Shown in pieces: positions 1 through 7,450 of a DNA stretch of 38,635 nt (positions within the stretch are counted from its first letter, which is position 1; every line of letters begins with the position of its first letter). The notes beneath the pieces were generated by a model. The model was given only the letters and a program-made list of their open reading frames with translations. It was not told the origin of the DNA and did no database searches. The translations under genes were made by a program, and so were the position numbers. Source of the stretch: an uncultured Succiniclasticum sp. (GTDB taxonomy: Bacteria > Bacillota > Negativicutes > Acidaminococcales > Acidaminococcaceae); the NCBI GenBank assembly GCA_905235335.1, contig CAJOKZ010000028.1:764-39398 (forward strand), written 5' to 3'.

Positions 1-1129
1 CCCTGAGCCTGAATTTCCTGCACCGGGCTATTTCCTGCCAGGTTAAAAAAGCTACCGCAATGTTTTCCCTGTTATACGTATATGAAATCCACAGTCCCTG
101 GAATGTATATGTCAAAGACGGACAGCTGAATTCCCCTTTTCCTTTTTCCAGCCGCAGAAACATTTCCCACCGGGTCCCGTCCTGTGTTCCCATAAAAAGA
201 GCCAGCGGTGTCCGTTCGCCCCAGTTTCCTTTTACCGGATTGCAGGCTAGGAAAAGTCGTCCGCCCGGAGTGCGGATTACATCAAAGCCACTGTTGTTAT
301 TATACAGTTCTGTAGGCTGCGGTTCCGTCCAGTGTTTTCCCTCATCGTCCGAAATGCTGGTATAAATATATCCCTCCGTACTCCGCATATACATATGCAA
401 CCGCCCTTTATCCTGCCACAGGACTGGTTCTATGACGCCGCGTCCGTTTAAACTCTGTGGACTTACAGGAGGCAAGGCAGACTTGTCAGAAAGATCTTCC
501 TCGGACTGATCCAGATTCAACGCCAGCATGTTCAGTCCCAAAAAGGCCGAACGGTTCCATGATATCCCGTAATTATCACTGTAATCACAGAATGACAGCC
601 ATTCCCCCCGTTCTACACTTCCCCCTGCACAAATCCGGCCTGATGCAAGGATGACCGGCTTGGTCCGTACAGGGCCACGCCCACCGCTTCTATCCTCAGG
701 CACAAGCAACCTGGGATGTCTCCAGTAAACCGAGTCAGCTCTGCTGACAAGAACCATCGTCTGCCAGTCGGCTATCCGATTCCCTGTCTTAAAAAACAGC
801 AGGATATGTTCATGCTGGATCAAAAGCACCGGATTCCAGCAGGCTTCCGGCATATGGGTTATACATATGGGCTCCGTCCAATCACAGGAAACCTCTGTCA
901 AATTATCCCTGCGACCGTCATGGATATGCGATCCGGCTTGATCCCATTTCTCATATTTTCTTTTTTTGTAAACAGGCTTCCCTACGGAATAGTAAATTTC
1001 TGTATCTGCCGCCCCCTCCCGGCTTCCGCCGAACCACACACACAGCAGAGAGCCGTTTGGAAGAGCCGCCAGACAGCTACCGTGGCACATAGCTGTAGGA
1101 AGCGTTTTGCAGATTAACTGTCTGAACAA
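1..1129 (-). CDS. Sialidase-like BNR-repeat protein, 3' end outside window
   Basis: The minus strand is open from 1129 to the window edge (about 376 residues, no stop reached), so the C-terminus is missing. The product resembles the BNR_2 / exo-alpha-sialidase-like family, which folds as a six-bladed beta-propeller. Visible family hallmarks are the N-terminal segment around CHGS, the WFGGSREG motif followed by D-x-E-I-Y-Y-S, the ACWNPVL stretch, GVIEPVLW, and the late segment ending in ISYTYNR, which normally lies close to the C-terminus. I chose the TTG start at 1129 because an AAAGGTG ribosome site lies 9 nt upstream and because family members begin just before the CHxS segment; an in-frame ATG at 1090 would cut that conserved part. 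No signal peptide is seen. Whether it cleaves sialic acid or another sugar cannot be told from this sequence. It follows serC in the same direction, separated by a hairpin. Confidence 0.8.
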   Translation of the reverse strand, partial: MFRQLICKTLPTAMCHGSCLAALPNGSLLCVWFGGSREGAADTEIYYSVGKPVYKKRKYEKWDQAGSHIHDGRRDNLTEVSCDWTEPICITHMPEACWNPVLLIQHEHILLFFKTGNRIADWQTMVLVSRADSVYWRHPRLLVPEDRSGGRGPVRTKPVILASGRICAGGSVERGEWLSFCDYSDNYGISWNRSAFLGLNMLALNLDQSEEDLSDKSALPPVSPQSLNGRGVIEPVLWQDKGRLHMYMRSTEGYIYTSISDDEGKHWTEPQPTELYNNNSGFDVIRTPGGRLFLACNPVKGNWGERTPLALFMGTQDGTRWEMFLRLEKGKGEFSCPSLTYTFQGLWISYTYNRENIAVAFLTWQEIARCRKFRLR

Positions 1130-1227
1130 AAAGAGTCACACCTTTCGCTGCCATTTGTATTATTATTTTACCATTCCTAATGAAATTTCGCAAAAAAGTG
1201 AATTTTCCACCTGCAATCACCATACTG

Positions 1228-1277
1228 AACTGCCCCCGGACAGAGCGCTGAATTGCACAGCATATCCGGGGGCAGTT
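1228..1277. terminator. Perfect 13-bp inverted repeat after serC
   Basis: Arms 1228–1240 (AACTGCCCCCGGA) and 1265–1277 are perfectly complementary with a 24-nt loop. A T-rich stretch (TTGATTTTTATTT) follows on the plus strand, but no T tract follows on the minus strand, which is the direction of serC. It probably acts as a transcript-end hairpin for serC; its polarity is uncertain. Confidence 0.6.
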
Positions 1278-1282
1278 GATTT

Positions 1283-2371
1283 TTATTTCACATTATCCTT
1301 ATAAAATTTTTCCATGAACGCCGCCAGCGCTTCACAACCGGCCAGGGGCATAGCATTGTAAATCGAAGCGCGGATCCCGCCCACGCTGCGGTGTCCCTTC
1401 AACCCTCCCAGACCCTGTTGTTTTCCTTCTTCAGCAAACTTCGCTTCCAGTTCCTTGGACGGCAGGTTAAATGTCACGTTCATGATGGAACGGCTGTCTT
1501 TTGCAGCCCGCCCTTTATAGAATTCCGGATATGTATCCAGCAAATCATACAGCAACGCAGCTTTTTTGCGATTGACAGTTTCCACAGCGGCAAGACCGCC
1601 CTGCTTTTTCAACCATTTTGCAACCTTTCCGACAATATAGATTGCAAATACAGGCGGCGTATTGTAGAGCGAATCTTTGTCCAGCATGGTCTCGTAGTTC
1701 AGCATGACTGGCAGTTTCTTATCACGACCGGCTACAAAATCTTTTTTGGCAAGCACAAGCACGGTTCCGGCAGGTCCGATGTTTTTCTGCGCCCCGCTGT
1801 AAATCAGGGAAAACTTTTCTACCGGAAAAGGCCTGGACAGAATCTCAGAGGACATATCCGCAATCAGTGGGATGTCCCCCGTCTCCGGGTAATCGAAATA
1901 TTCCGTACCTTCTATCGTGTTATTACCGGTAATATGCAGGTACGCGCACTGTTCAGGCAGCCGAATCTCCTCTGGCCGCGGAACCCGGTCATACCCCTGT
2001 GCCTTAGAGCTAAAAACCTTTACTGCCTTTCCTACCTTTTCCGCTTCCTGAAAGGCTTTATCGGAAAAGGATCCCGTATCCGCATACGCCGCAACCTTTC
2101 CCTCCGACAGAAAGTTATACGGCACACAGCTGAATTGCAAACTTCCTCCCCCTGCCATGAAAAAAATCCCAAAATCTTCTGGCAGGGCGAGAAGATCCCT
2201 GATATCAGACTTTGTATCCTGCAACACCTTTTCAAAGGCAGGACTGCGGTGACTAATCTCCAGAACCGACATACCGGTACCGTCAAAATCCAGAAGTTCC
2301 TCCTGGACTTCCCGAAGCACTTCCAAAGGCAAAGCGGCAGGGCCTGCGTTAAAATTGAATATACGTCCCAT
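1283..2371 (-). CDS. serC: Phosphoserine aminotransferase SerC
   Basis: Predicted to convert 3-phosphohydroxypyruvate plus glutamate to O-phosphoserine in serine synthesis, using PLP. The 362-residue product has the usual family length. Visible features are the N-terminal FNFNAGPAALP, the phosphate-binding GGGS segment at about 74–77, the ADMSSE stretch near 171–176, the PLP lysine K196 in SGAQKNIGPAG, and the C-terminal GHRSVGGIRASIYNAM. The start at 2371 is preceded by GGGAGGAAG with proper spacing; an ORF start 27 nt further up is less likely. It lies 157 bp downstream of the DUF1015 gene on the same strand. serA, often beside these genes, is not in the window. Confidence 0.97.
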   Translation of the reverse strand: MGRIFNFNAGPAALPLEVLREVQEELLDFDGTGMSVLEISHRSPAFEKVLQDTKSDIRDLLALPEDFGIFFMAGGGSLQFSCVPYNFLSEGKVAAYADTGSFSDKAFQEAEKVGKAVKVFSSKAQGYDRVPRPEEIRLPEQCAYLHITGNNTIEGTEYFDYPETGDIPLIADMSSEILSRPFPVEKFSLIYSGAQKNIGPAGTVLVLAKKDFVAGRDKKLPVMLNYETMLDKDSLYNTPPVFAIYIVGKVAKWLKKQGGLAAVETVNRKKAALLYDLLDTYPEFYKGRAAKDSRSIMNVTFNLPSKELEAKFAEEGKQQGLGGLKGHRSVGGIRASIYNAMPLAGCEALAAFMEKFYKDNVK

Positions 2372-2528
2372 AATAAAACTTCCTCCCGTTAATAACATTT
2401 ACATTAACAAAAAATTTACAGAACCTGTGGCCCATCAGTCCGGATGAAACGGGCTGTCCGGCCCTTTGTTCCGAAATTCACCTTCCGGATTGTTCACAGA
2501 TCTGTTTTTATCCAATATTCGCCTATAT

Positions 2529-3785
2529 TCAGTCCAAATCCTCCAACATATGTACCACCATGCCATCCCGCAGTTTGGGTTCAAACCAGGTGGATTTGGG
2601 AGGCATAATTTTGCCGGCATCCGCAATATCCATTACTTCCTGCATCAGCGTAGGATACATGGAAAATGCGACGGCGTATTCCCCGCTGTCCACCCTGCGT
2701 TCCAACTCATCCAATCCCCGTATGCCACCAACGAAATTGATCCGTCTGTCTGTACGGGGGTCCCCGATTTTAAGGACCGGCGCCAGCAGATTGTTTTGCA
2801 GGATGGAAACATCAAGTGCCTCTGTCACATCTTTCGGATCATATGTTCCCTCTTTGGCGGTCAGTTTGTACCAGTTCCCGCTCAGATACATGCCGAAACT
2901 GTGCCGTTCTCCCGGACGGAAGGACTTTTGCACAGATGTTACTACAAATTTTTCTTCTACGGCACAGATGAAATCTCCTTTACTGTATCCTGCCAAATCA
3001 CGGATCAGCCGGTTGTAATCCATAATTTCCATCATTTGATCCGGAAAGATGACTGCCTGGAAATATTCGTATTCCGCAGAAAGGTCTTTCTTTCCCGTTT
3101 CCTGCTCCATTTGGTCTGCCACCCGCATGGCACCGGCACAGCGATGATGTCCGTCAGCAATATAAAAAGTCGGAACTGCTTCGAACAGTCGAATGATTTT
3201 TTGAACCTCCAGCGGTTTATCAACGACATATAACGTGTTACGTACATTATCATCTGCAATAAAATTAGAGACCGGCTTTTTTTCAGCCATCAGTTCCAAG
3301 ATATATGTGACGATTTCAGGCCGCATCTTATAGGTCAGGAATACCGGCCCGGTCTGTGCTTTTGTGACGGTAATATGCCGCACCCGATCCTGTTCCTTTT
3401 CCGTACGTGTCAGTTCATGCCGCCGGATAATCCCATTACGGTACTCTTCTACAGAAGCAGTGGCAACCAGCCCGATTTGAATATGCCGGCCCATACGCTG
3501 CCGGTAAATATAGAAGCAGGGTGTCTTGTCCTGTTTCATTTTCCCGCTCTGCACATAGGAAAGCAGGTTCTCCCTCGCTTTTGCATATACTTCATCACTG
3601 TACGGATTCACACCTTTCGGAAGCGTAGCCTCCGATTTGGTAACCGTTAAGAAACTGTAAGGATCTGCGGCAATCTTTTCCCTGGCTTCCTCCGTATCCA
3701 TGACATCGTATGGAAGGGAAGCTATTTTCGCAGCCAATTCCGATGAAACCGGTCGTAATCCCCTGAACGGTCTGACAGTTGCCAT
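2529..3785 (-). CDS. DUF1015 (COG4198) family protein
   Basis: A 418-residue cytosolic protein of the DUF1015 family, whose biochemical function I do not know. It has the family hallmarks: N-terminal VRPFRGLRP, SLPYDVMDTEEA near 23–34, the HELT segment at 123–126 followed by DRVRHI, and the invariant ADGHHR at 210–215. The ADGHHR motif resembles the DGHHR-type motif of the ParB/sulfiredoxin fold, which also contains free-serine kinases; this link is my inference. The ATG at 3785 has AGGAGG 9 nt upstream. It is the first gene of the apparent DUF1015–serC unit, which ties it to phosphoserine metabolism. Confidence 0.93.
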   Translation of the reverse strand: MATVRPFRGLRPVSSELAAKIASLPYDVMDTEEAREKIAADPYSFLTVTKSEATLPKGVNPYSDEVYAKARENLLSYVQSGKMKQDKTPCFYIYRQRMGRHIQIGLVATASVEEYRNGIIRRHELTRTEKEQDRVRHITVTKAQTGPVFLTYKMRPEIVTYILELMAEKKPVSNFIADDNVRNTLYVVDKPLEVQKIIRLFEAVPTFYIADGHHRCAGAMRVADQMEQETGKKDLSAEYEYFQAVIFPDQMMEIMDYNRLIRDLAGYSKGDFICAVEEKFVVTSVQKSFRPGERHSFGMYLSGNWYKLTAKEGTYDPKDVTEALDVSILQNNLLAPVLKIGDPRTDRRINFVGGIRGLDELERRVDSGEYAVAFSMYPTLMQEVMDIADAGKIMPPKSTWFEPKLRDGMVVHMLEDLD

Positions 3786-4374
3786 ATTATCAACCTCCTG
3801 AAGGCAATATTTTCAGTAATATAATTTATATATTAGGATTTTTGAGATTAGGATTTTTGAGGGCGAAAATAAAAAACGTGGGGTACATTATCTTGCAGCT
3901 CTTTTTCTTTAATACTGGTCTGATTCTAAAAAACGAGAGCCCTATATATTGTAAAAATTTCAAAAAAACACTACGTATGACATGGCTCCCGAAGTTTTGT
4001 TTGAAATTGTCAGACAATTTAATGTGAGCTTGCCAATTAAGCGAAATAACAAATTTTATAGATTGATTTTTGCGAATGAAGTCCCTTTGACGCAGGAAAT
4101 GCTTTTTGGTGTTACGTATTGCGTCGTGCCTCGAATGTTGAGCTTCGAAACAAATACAAATTTCACTTAATGCTTAATTATAGAGATAAACCGAAAGGAA
4201 TGTCAATAAACCGATTCAAACTTTCACAAATTAACCTCATCTTTTAGCAAATACAATTTAATCTGTAACTAAAATAACAATCAGCAGGATTTTACGTTGA
4301 TAGAATTGCAGAAAACGAAAAGTAATTATATAATTAAAAATCAATACGATAGTTTTTGAATCCCATAATAAAGG
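3786..4374. other. AT-rich intergenic region without a recognisable gene
   Basis: About 590 bp separate the divergent DUF1015 and azlC genes. The region is much richer in A+T than its neighbours. Short ORFs on either strand have no ribosome site and no recognisable protein signature. It must hold the promoters of both flanking units, but I could not identify a convincing -35/-10 pair. A tandem repeat lies at its DUF1015-proximal end. Confidence 0.6.
3832..3861. repeat. Two tandem 15-bp copies
   Basis: ATTAGGATTTTTGAG occurs at 3832–3846 and again immediately at 3847–3861. It lies 47–76 bp upstream of the DUF1015 start codon, so it could overlap that gene's promoter region. Confidence 0.85.
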
Positions 4375-5076
4375 ATGGTTATTATTTTGCATTTCAATAA
4401 AAAAGTAATCCAACGCGCCATGCCTATTTATGTTGGCTATTTATTTTTAGGGCTTGCGTGTGGTATTTTGGGACAGCAGGCCCATATCTCTCCTATGGAA
4501 GCTTTTATCATGAGCATCCTCGCTTATTCAGGCAGTGGTCAGTTCATCTGTATTGCAATGCTGATGGACCAAGCCTCCCTGTTTTCCATACTGGTTACAA
4601 ATTTTATGGTCAGCCTGCGTTACATGTTTTTTTCCACAGCCATGTATCCCCATATCAGGCATTGTTCTCTCCCCTATTCCATAGCCTTCGGTCAAAATAT
4701 TACCGATGAAACCTTTGCGGTCAACATCGACAGCTTTACCAAAGATAAAGACTGGGATGTGCACCAGGGACTGGCCCTTGGGTTTTCACCCTGTCTGGTA
4801 TGGGCCTGCGCCAATTTCATCGGCTGCACTGCGGCAGCCTGGCTGAATCCGCCTACCGAACTCGTATCCTATATTCTCGTTGCCATGTTTCTGGGCATCT
4901 GGAGCAATTACCTGCACGAAAACGAACTGCTTGTAGCAGGAATCACAGGCGGGATTCTTTCCGTGATCCTTTCCTTCATAGTTCCTTTTAAACTGCATAT
5001 CGTGCTGTCCACGCTTATCGTCTCGGCCATCGCCTGCTGGCTTGAGGTACGATACCTCAAACAAAAAGCCGGGTAA
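4375..5076 (+). CDS. azlC: AzlC family branched-chain amino acid exporter, large subunit
   Basis: A 233-residue polytopic membrane protein of the AzlC family, which with AzlD forms an exporter of branched-chain amino acids. Visible family features are the AMPIYVGYLFLGLACGIL segment near the N-terminus, the segment SGSGQFICIAML, the N-F-M-V-S-L-R-Y-M stretch and later hydrophobic helices. The start is uncertain: the ATG at 4375 overlaps AAGGATGG, which itself could serve as ribosome site for an in-frame TTG at 4387. azlD follows 75 bp downstream, so both are likely co-transcribed. Confidence 0.93.
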   Translation: MVIILHFNKKVIQRAMPIYVGYLFLGLACGILGQQAHISPMEAFIMSILAYSGSGQFICIAMLMDQASLFSILVTNFMVSLRYMFFSTAMYPHIRHCSLPYSIAFGQNITDETFAVNIDSFTKDKDWDVHQGLALGFSPCLVWACANFIGCTAAAWLNPPTELVSYILVAMFLGIWSNYLHENELLVAGITGGILSVILSFIVPFKLHIVLSTLIVSAIACWLEVRYLKQKAG

Positions 5077-5151
5077 TACCTACCCTGTTTCCGTCAATAA
5101 AAAGTAATGTAAAAATACACCGGACATCAACCGGTTAATCGGAGAAGCACT

Positions 5152-5481
5152 ATGGAAAACGAATCACTTTACATTTACGGAGCCACCCTGATGATGGTTC
5201 TGGGCACTTTTTCCTGCAGGGAACTTCCGTTGTTGCTGCTGCGGGGGCGAAAATTACCGGACTGGTTCAGCATCTGGCTGAAATACATTCCTACCGCCAT
5301 TTTTGGGGCAATCATTTTTCCCGATATTTTTTTGAAGGACAATGCGCTTAACTTCTCATTGGAAAATTACAGCCTGTGGGCCACACTCTGCGCATTCCCC
5401 ATCGTGTATAAGACACGTTCTCTTCCGATGGCCCTGATCGCAGGGACAATCTTCTTCTGCATATTTAAATATGTAATCTGA
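5152..5481 (+). CDS. azlD: AzlD family branched-chain amino acid exporter, small subunit
   Basis: A 109-residue membrane protein matching AzlD in size and pattern: an N-terminal helix (GATLMMVLGTFSCRELPLLLLRGR), a conserved K-Y-I-P-T-A-I-F-G segment and a final helix ending FCIFKYVI. GGAGAAG lies just upstream of the ATG. It is the small partner of the preceding AzlC; branched-chain amino acids are the expected substrate by family, not shown here. Confidence 0.92.
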   Translation: MENESLYIYGATLMMVLGTFSCRELPLLLLRGRKLPDWFSIWLKYIPTAIFGAIIFPDIFLKDNALNFSLENYSLWATLCAFPIVYKTRSLPMALIAGTIFFCIFKYVI

Positions 5482-5580
5482 AAAATCATGGTGCAGAATT
5501 TAAGCCGATCCTATAATTTTCAATTGGTAAAAACATACCTTTCCCGCATTCGTTTGTTTGTATGAACAGAGGTTATTACC

Positions 5581-7221
5581 ATGACTTTTTCACACAAAAC
5601 ATCTATCAGTTCAATCGCCGTTGTGCTGATTCTTTCACTCTGTACCATAACATTTGCCGCACCGCCCGCACCCGTTATCCGTACTCCTGCAGCAACACGA
5701 CAGCGTACTGCGCAGCCGAATGTGACACAACAGGCCTCACCGCAACAACAAAGCGCCACACAACAAAAACTGTCCAAACGGGACGAAATCACATCGAACA
5801 ACACTAAACCGGATACTGTAAAAAATACTTCCCCGCAACAGCATGAGAAACCCTCCGCATCCGTCACGGCAGGGCATACTGCTCCTGCCGCTCAGCCACG
5901 GAAAAAAGAGCAAACAACTGCAACTCCGGGGCATCCGTTCCGCATTCAGGACAAGGAAGAAAATTACAGATCTCTCCTTTCCAAACCTGCGACCAAACGA
6001 CTGGACGCAGCTTTGGCAAACATGCTCGGCCAGACAGAAGATAAAGTTCCCGGCCTAGCCGTTATCGTATTTAAAGACGGGAAAGAAGTATATCGCAATA
6101 TGATGGGCAATCGTTTCATAAGCCCCCGAAACCCAAAATGGAACCTGCCTGTTACAGCAGACAGCCGCTTTCGTGTGGCGTCCATCTCAAAGATTTTTAC
6201 TGCGGCCGGCTATTTGAAACTGGCGGAACAGGGAAAAATCAAGCTTGACGAAGACGTAAGCCGTTACCTGGGCTTCACCCTTCGAAATCCCCGTTTCCCC
6301 AATACAGTCATAACATCCCGTATGCTGCTCTCCCACACTTCTTCCATACGGGACTATCCGACTCCGTATGTTCCATTTAAAAGTTCCATCAAAGAATTCT
6401 TTACTTCGTCCAACTGCTGGGCGCCGGCAACACAACCGCCCGGAATCTATTTTAGCTATTCCAATCTGAATTATGTCCTGCTTGGGACTATTATTGAGAA
6501 GGTAACCGGACAGCGGTTTGATCATTACATGACAAAGAATTTGTTAAAACCACTGGGTATTTCCGGCAGCTTTAACCTTCTTGATTTCAATTCCTCTGAA
6601 CTCCAAAAGATGGGAACTCTGTATCGCAAACCAAGCGGATCGGGCAAGCCGTATAAGGCGCAGATCGACGATCGTCCCATCGAACTGCCGGACACCAACC
6701 GTCTTGCCAATTACCGGCCCGGAACCAACGCCGGTATCTTTTCCCCGCAAGGGGGGCTGCGAATTTCCCCAGATGAACTGAGTCACATGCTGCAGATGCT
6801 TATGGACCGGGGAAAATACAACGGAACGCAGATTTTAACGCCTGCCACTGTACAGCTCATGGCGAAACAGCTTTGGAAATATGATCCGCTGAATCCCAAT
6901 GGCAATATCGAAGACAGTTCCATTGAAAGTTACGGTATGCCGCTGCAATTGTTCAGGGGTGACGGTGAAACGCGGCCTGCGCCGAATCGACCCGGTTTTC
7001 ATCTGCTGGGGCATCTGGGTGAAGCCTACGGCTTTATCGGCGGCCTGATGTGGCAGCCGGAGACACAGAACGGTTTCCTGTTCCTGCAAAACGGCTGTGC
7101 TTCCTCTAAAAACAACCTTAAAGGAACCTACAGCCTGAATAACCGTTGGGAAGAAAACTTCATGAAGGTCATCATCGATAACGTGTTTCCTTATGACTAT
7201 CATGAGTTTAAGAGTTTTTAA
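5581..7221 (+). CDS. Secreted serine hydrolase of the beta-lactamase/penicillin-binding (class C-like) fold
   Basis: A 546-residue protein with three parts. Residues 1–26 form a signal peptide (hydrophobic core, cleavage after TFAA). Residues about 27–125 are a low-complexity linker rich in Pro, Gln, Thr, Ala and Lys. The rest is a beta-lactamase-family domain with SISK at 201–204 (catalytic Ser201 and Lys204), YSN at 293–295 and HLG at 478–480 as the third motif. Members include D-alanyl-D-alanine carboxypeptidases, esterases and class C beta-lactamases; the exact substrate cannot be told. The long linker suggests the enzyme works outside the cytoplasmic membrane, reaching into the envelope. 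CAGAGG precedes the start codon; a strong terminator follows at 7272. No partner gene is nearby. Confidence 0.9.
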   Translation: MTFSHKTSISSIAVVLILSLCTITFAAPPAPVIRTPAATRQRTAQPNVTQQASPQQQSATQQKLSKRDEITSNNTKPDTVKNTSPQQHEKPSASVTAGHTAPAAQPRKKEQTTATPGHPFRIQDKEENYRSLLSKPATKRLDAALANMLGQTEDKVPGLAVIVFKDGKEVYRNMMGNRFISPRNPKWNLPVTADSRFRVASISKIFTAAGYLKLAEQGKIKLDEDVSRYLGFTLRNPRFPNTVITSRMLLSHTSSIRDYPTPYVPFKSSIKEFFTSSNCWAPATQPPGIYFSYSNLNYVLLGTIIEKVTGQRFDHYMTKNLLKPLGISGSFNLLDFNSSELQKMGTLYRKPSGSGKPYKAQIDDRPIELPDTNRLANYRPGTNAGIFSPQGGLRISPDELSHMLQMLMDRGKYNGTQILTPATVQLMAKQLWKYDPLNPNGNIEDSSIESYGMPLQLFRGDGETRPAPNRPGFHLLGHLGEAYGFIGGLMWQPETQNGFLFLQNGCASSKNNLKGTYSLNNRWEENFMKVIIDNVFPYDYHEFKSF

Positions 7222-7271
7222 AAAATAAAGACAATAAATGTTTCTTGGCAGTAAAGAACAACGCCAGTATG

Positions 7272-7317
7272 ATAAGGGATTTTCAATAAAATTTAATGAA
7301 AATCCCTTATTATTTTT
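7272..7317 (+). terminator. Intrinsic terminator after the serine hydrolase
   Basis: Perfect 13-bp stem 7272–7284 / 7298–7310 (ATAAGGGATTTTC and its complement) followed by TATTTTT on the plus strand. Confidence 0.9.
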
Positions 7318-7450
7318 GACTCAAAGCGTCCATTTATAAAAAACAGGACAGAAACAAATCTGTCCCAAAAGCTGATATCGAACCACTCCGAATATTTACT
7401 TTGAACCGGGGTTTTATATTTTCTATGCAATTCATCCGACAAAATCTCTT

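Noticed and set aside
1391..2392. Long plus-strand open frame opposite serC
   Set aside because: It is the antisense shadow of a clear SerC gene; no ribosome site or protein-family signature on the plus strand.
3982..4170. Small plus-strand ORF in the AT-rich gap
   Set aside because: No ribosome site, no recognisable motif, and the composition is that of the surrounding non-coding DNA.
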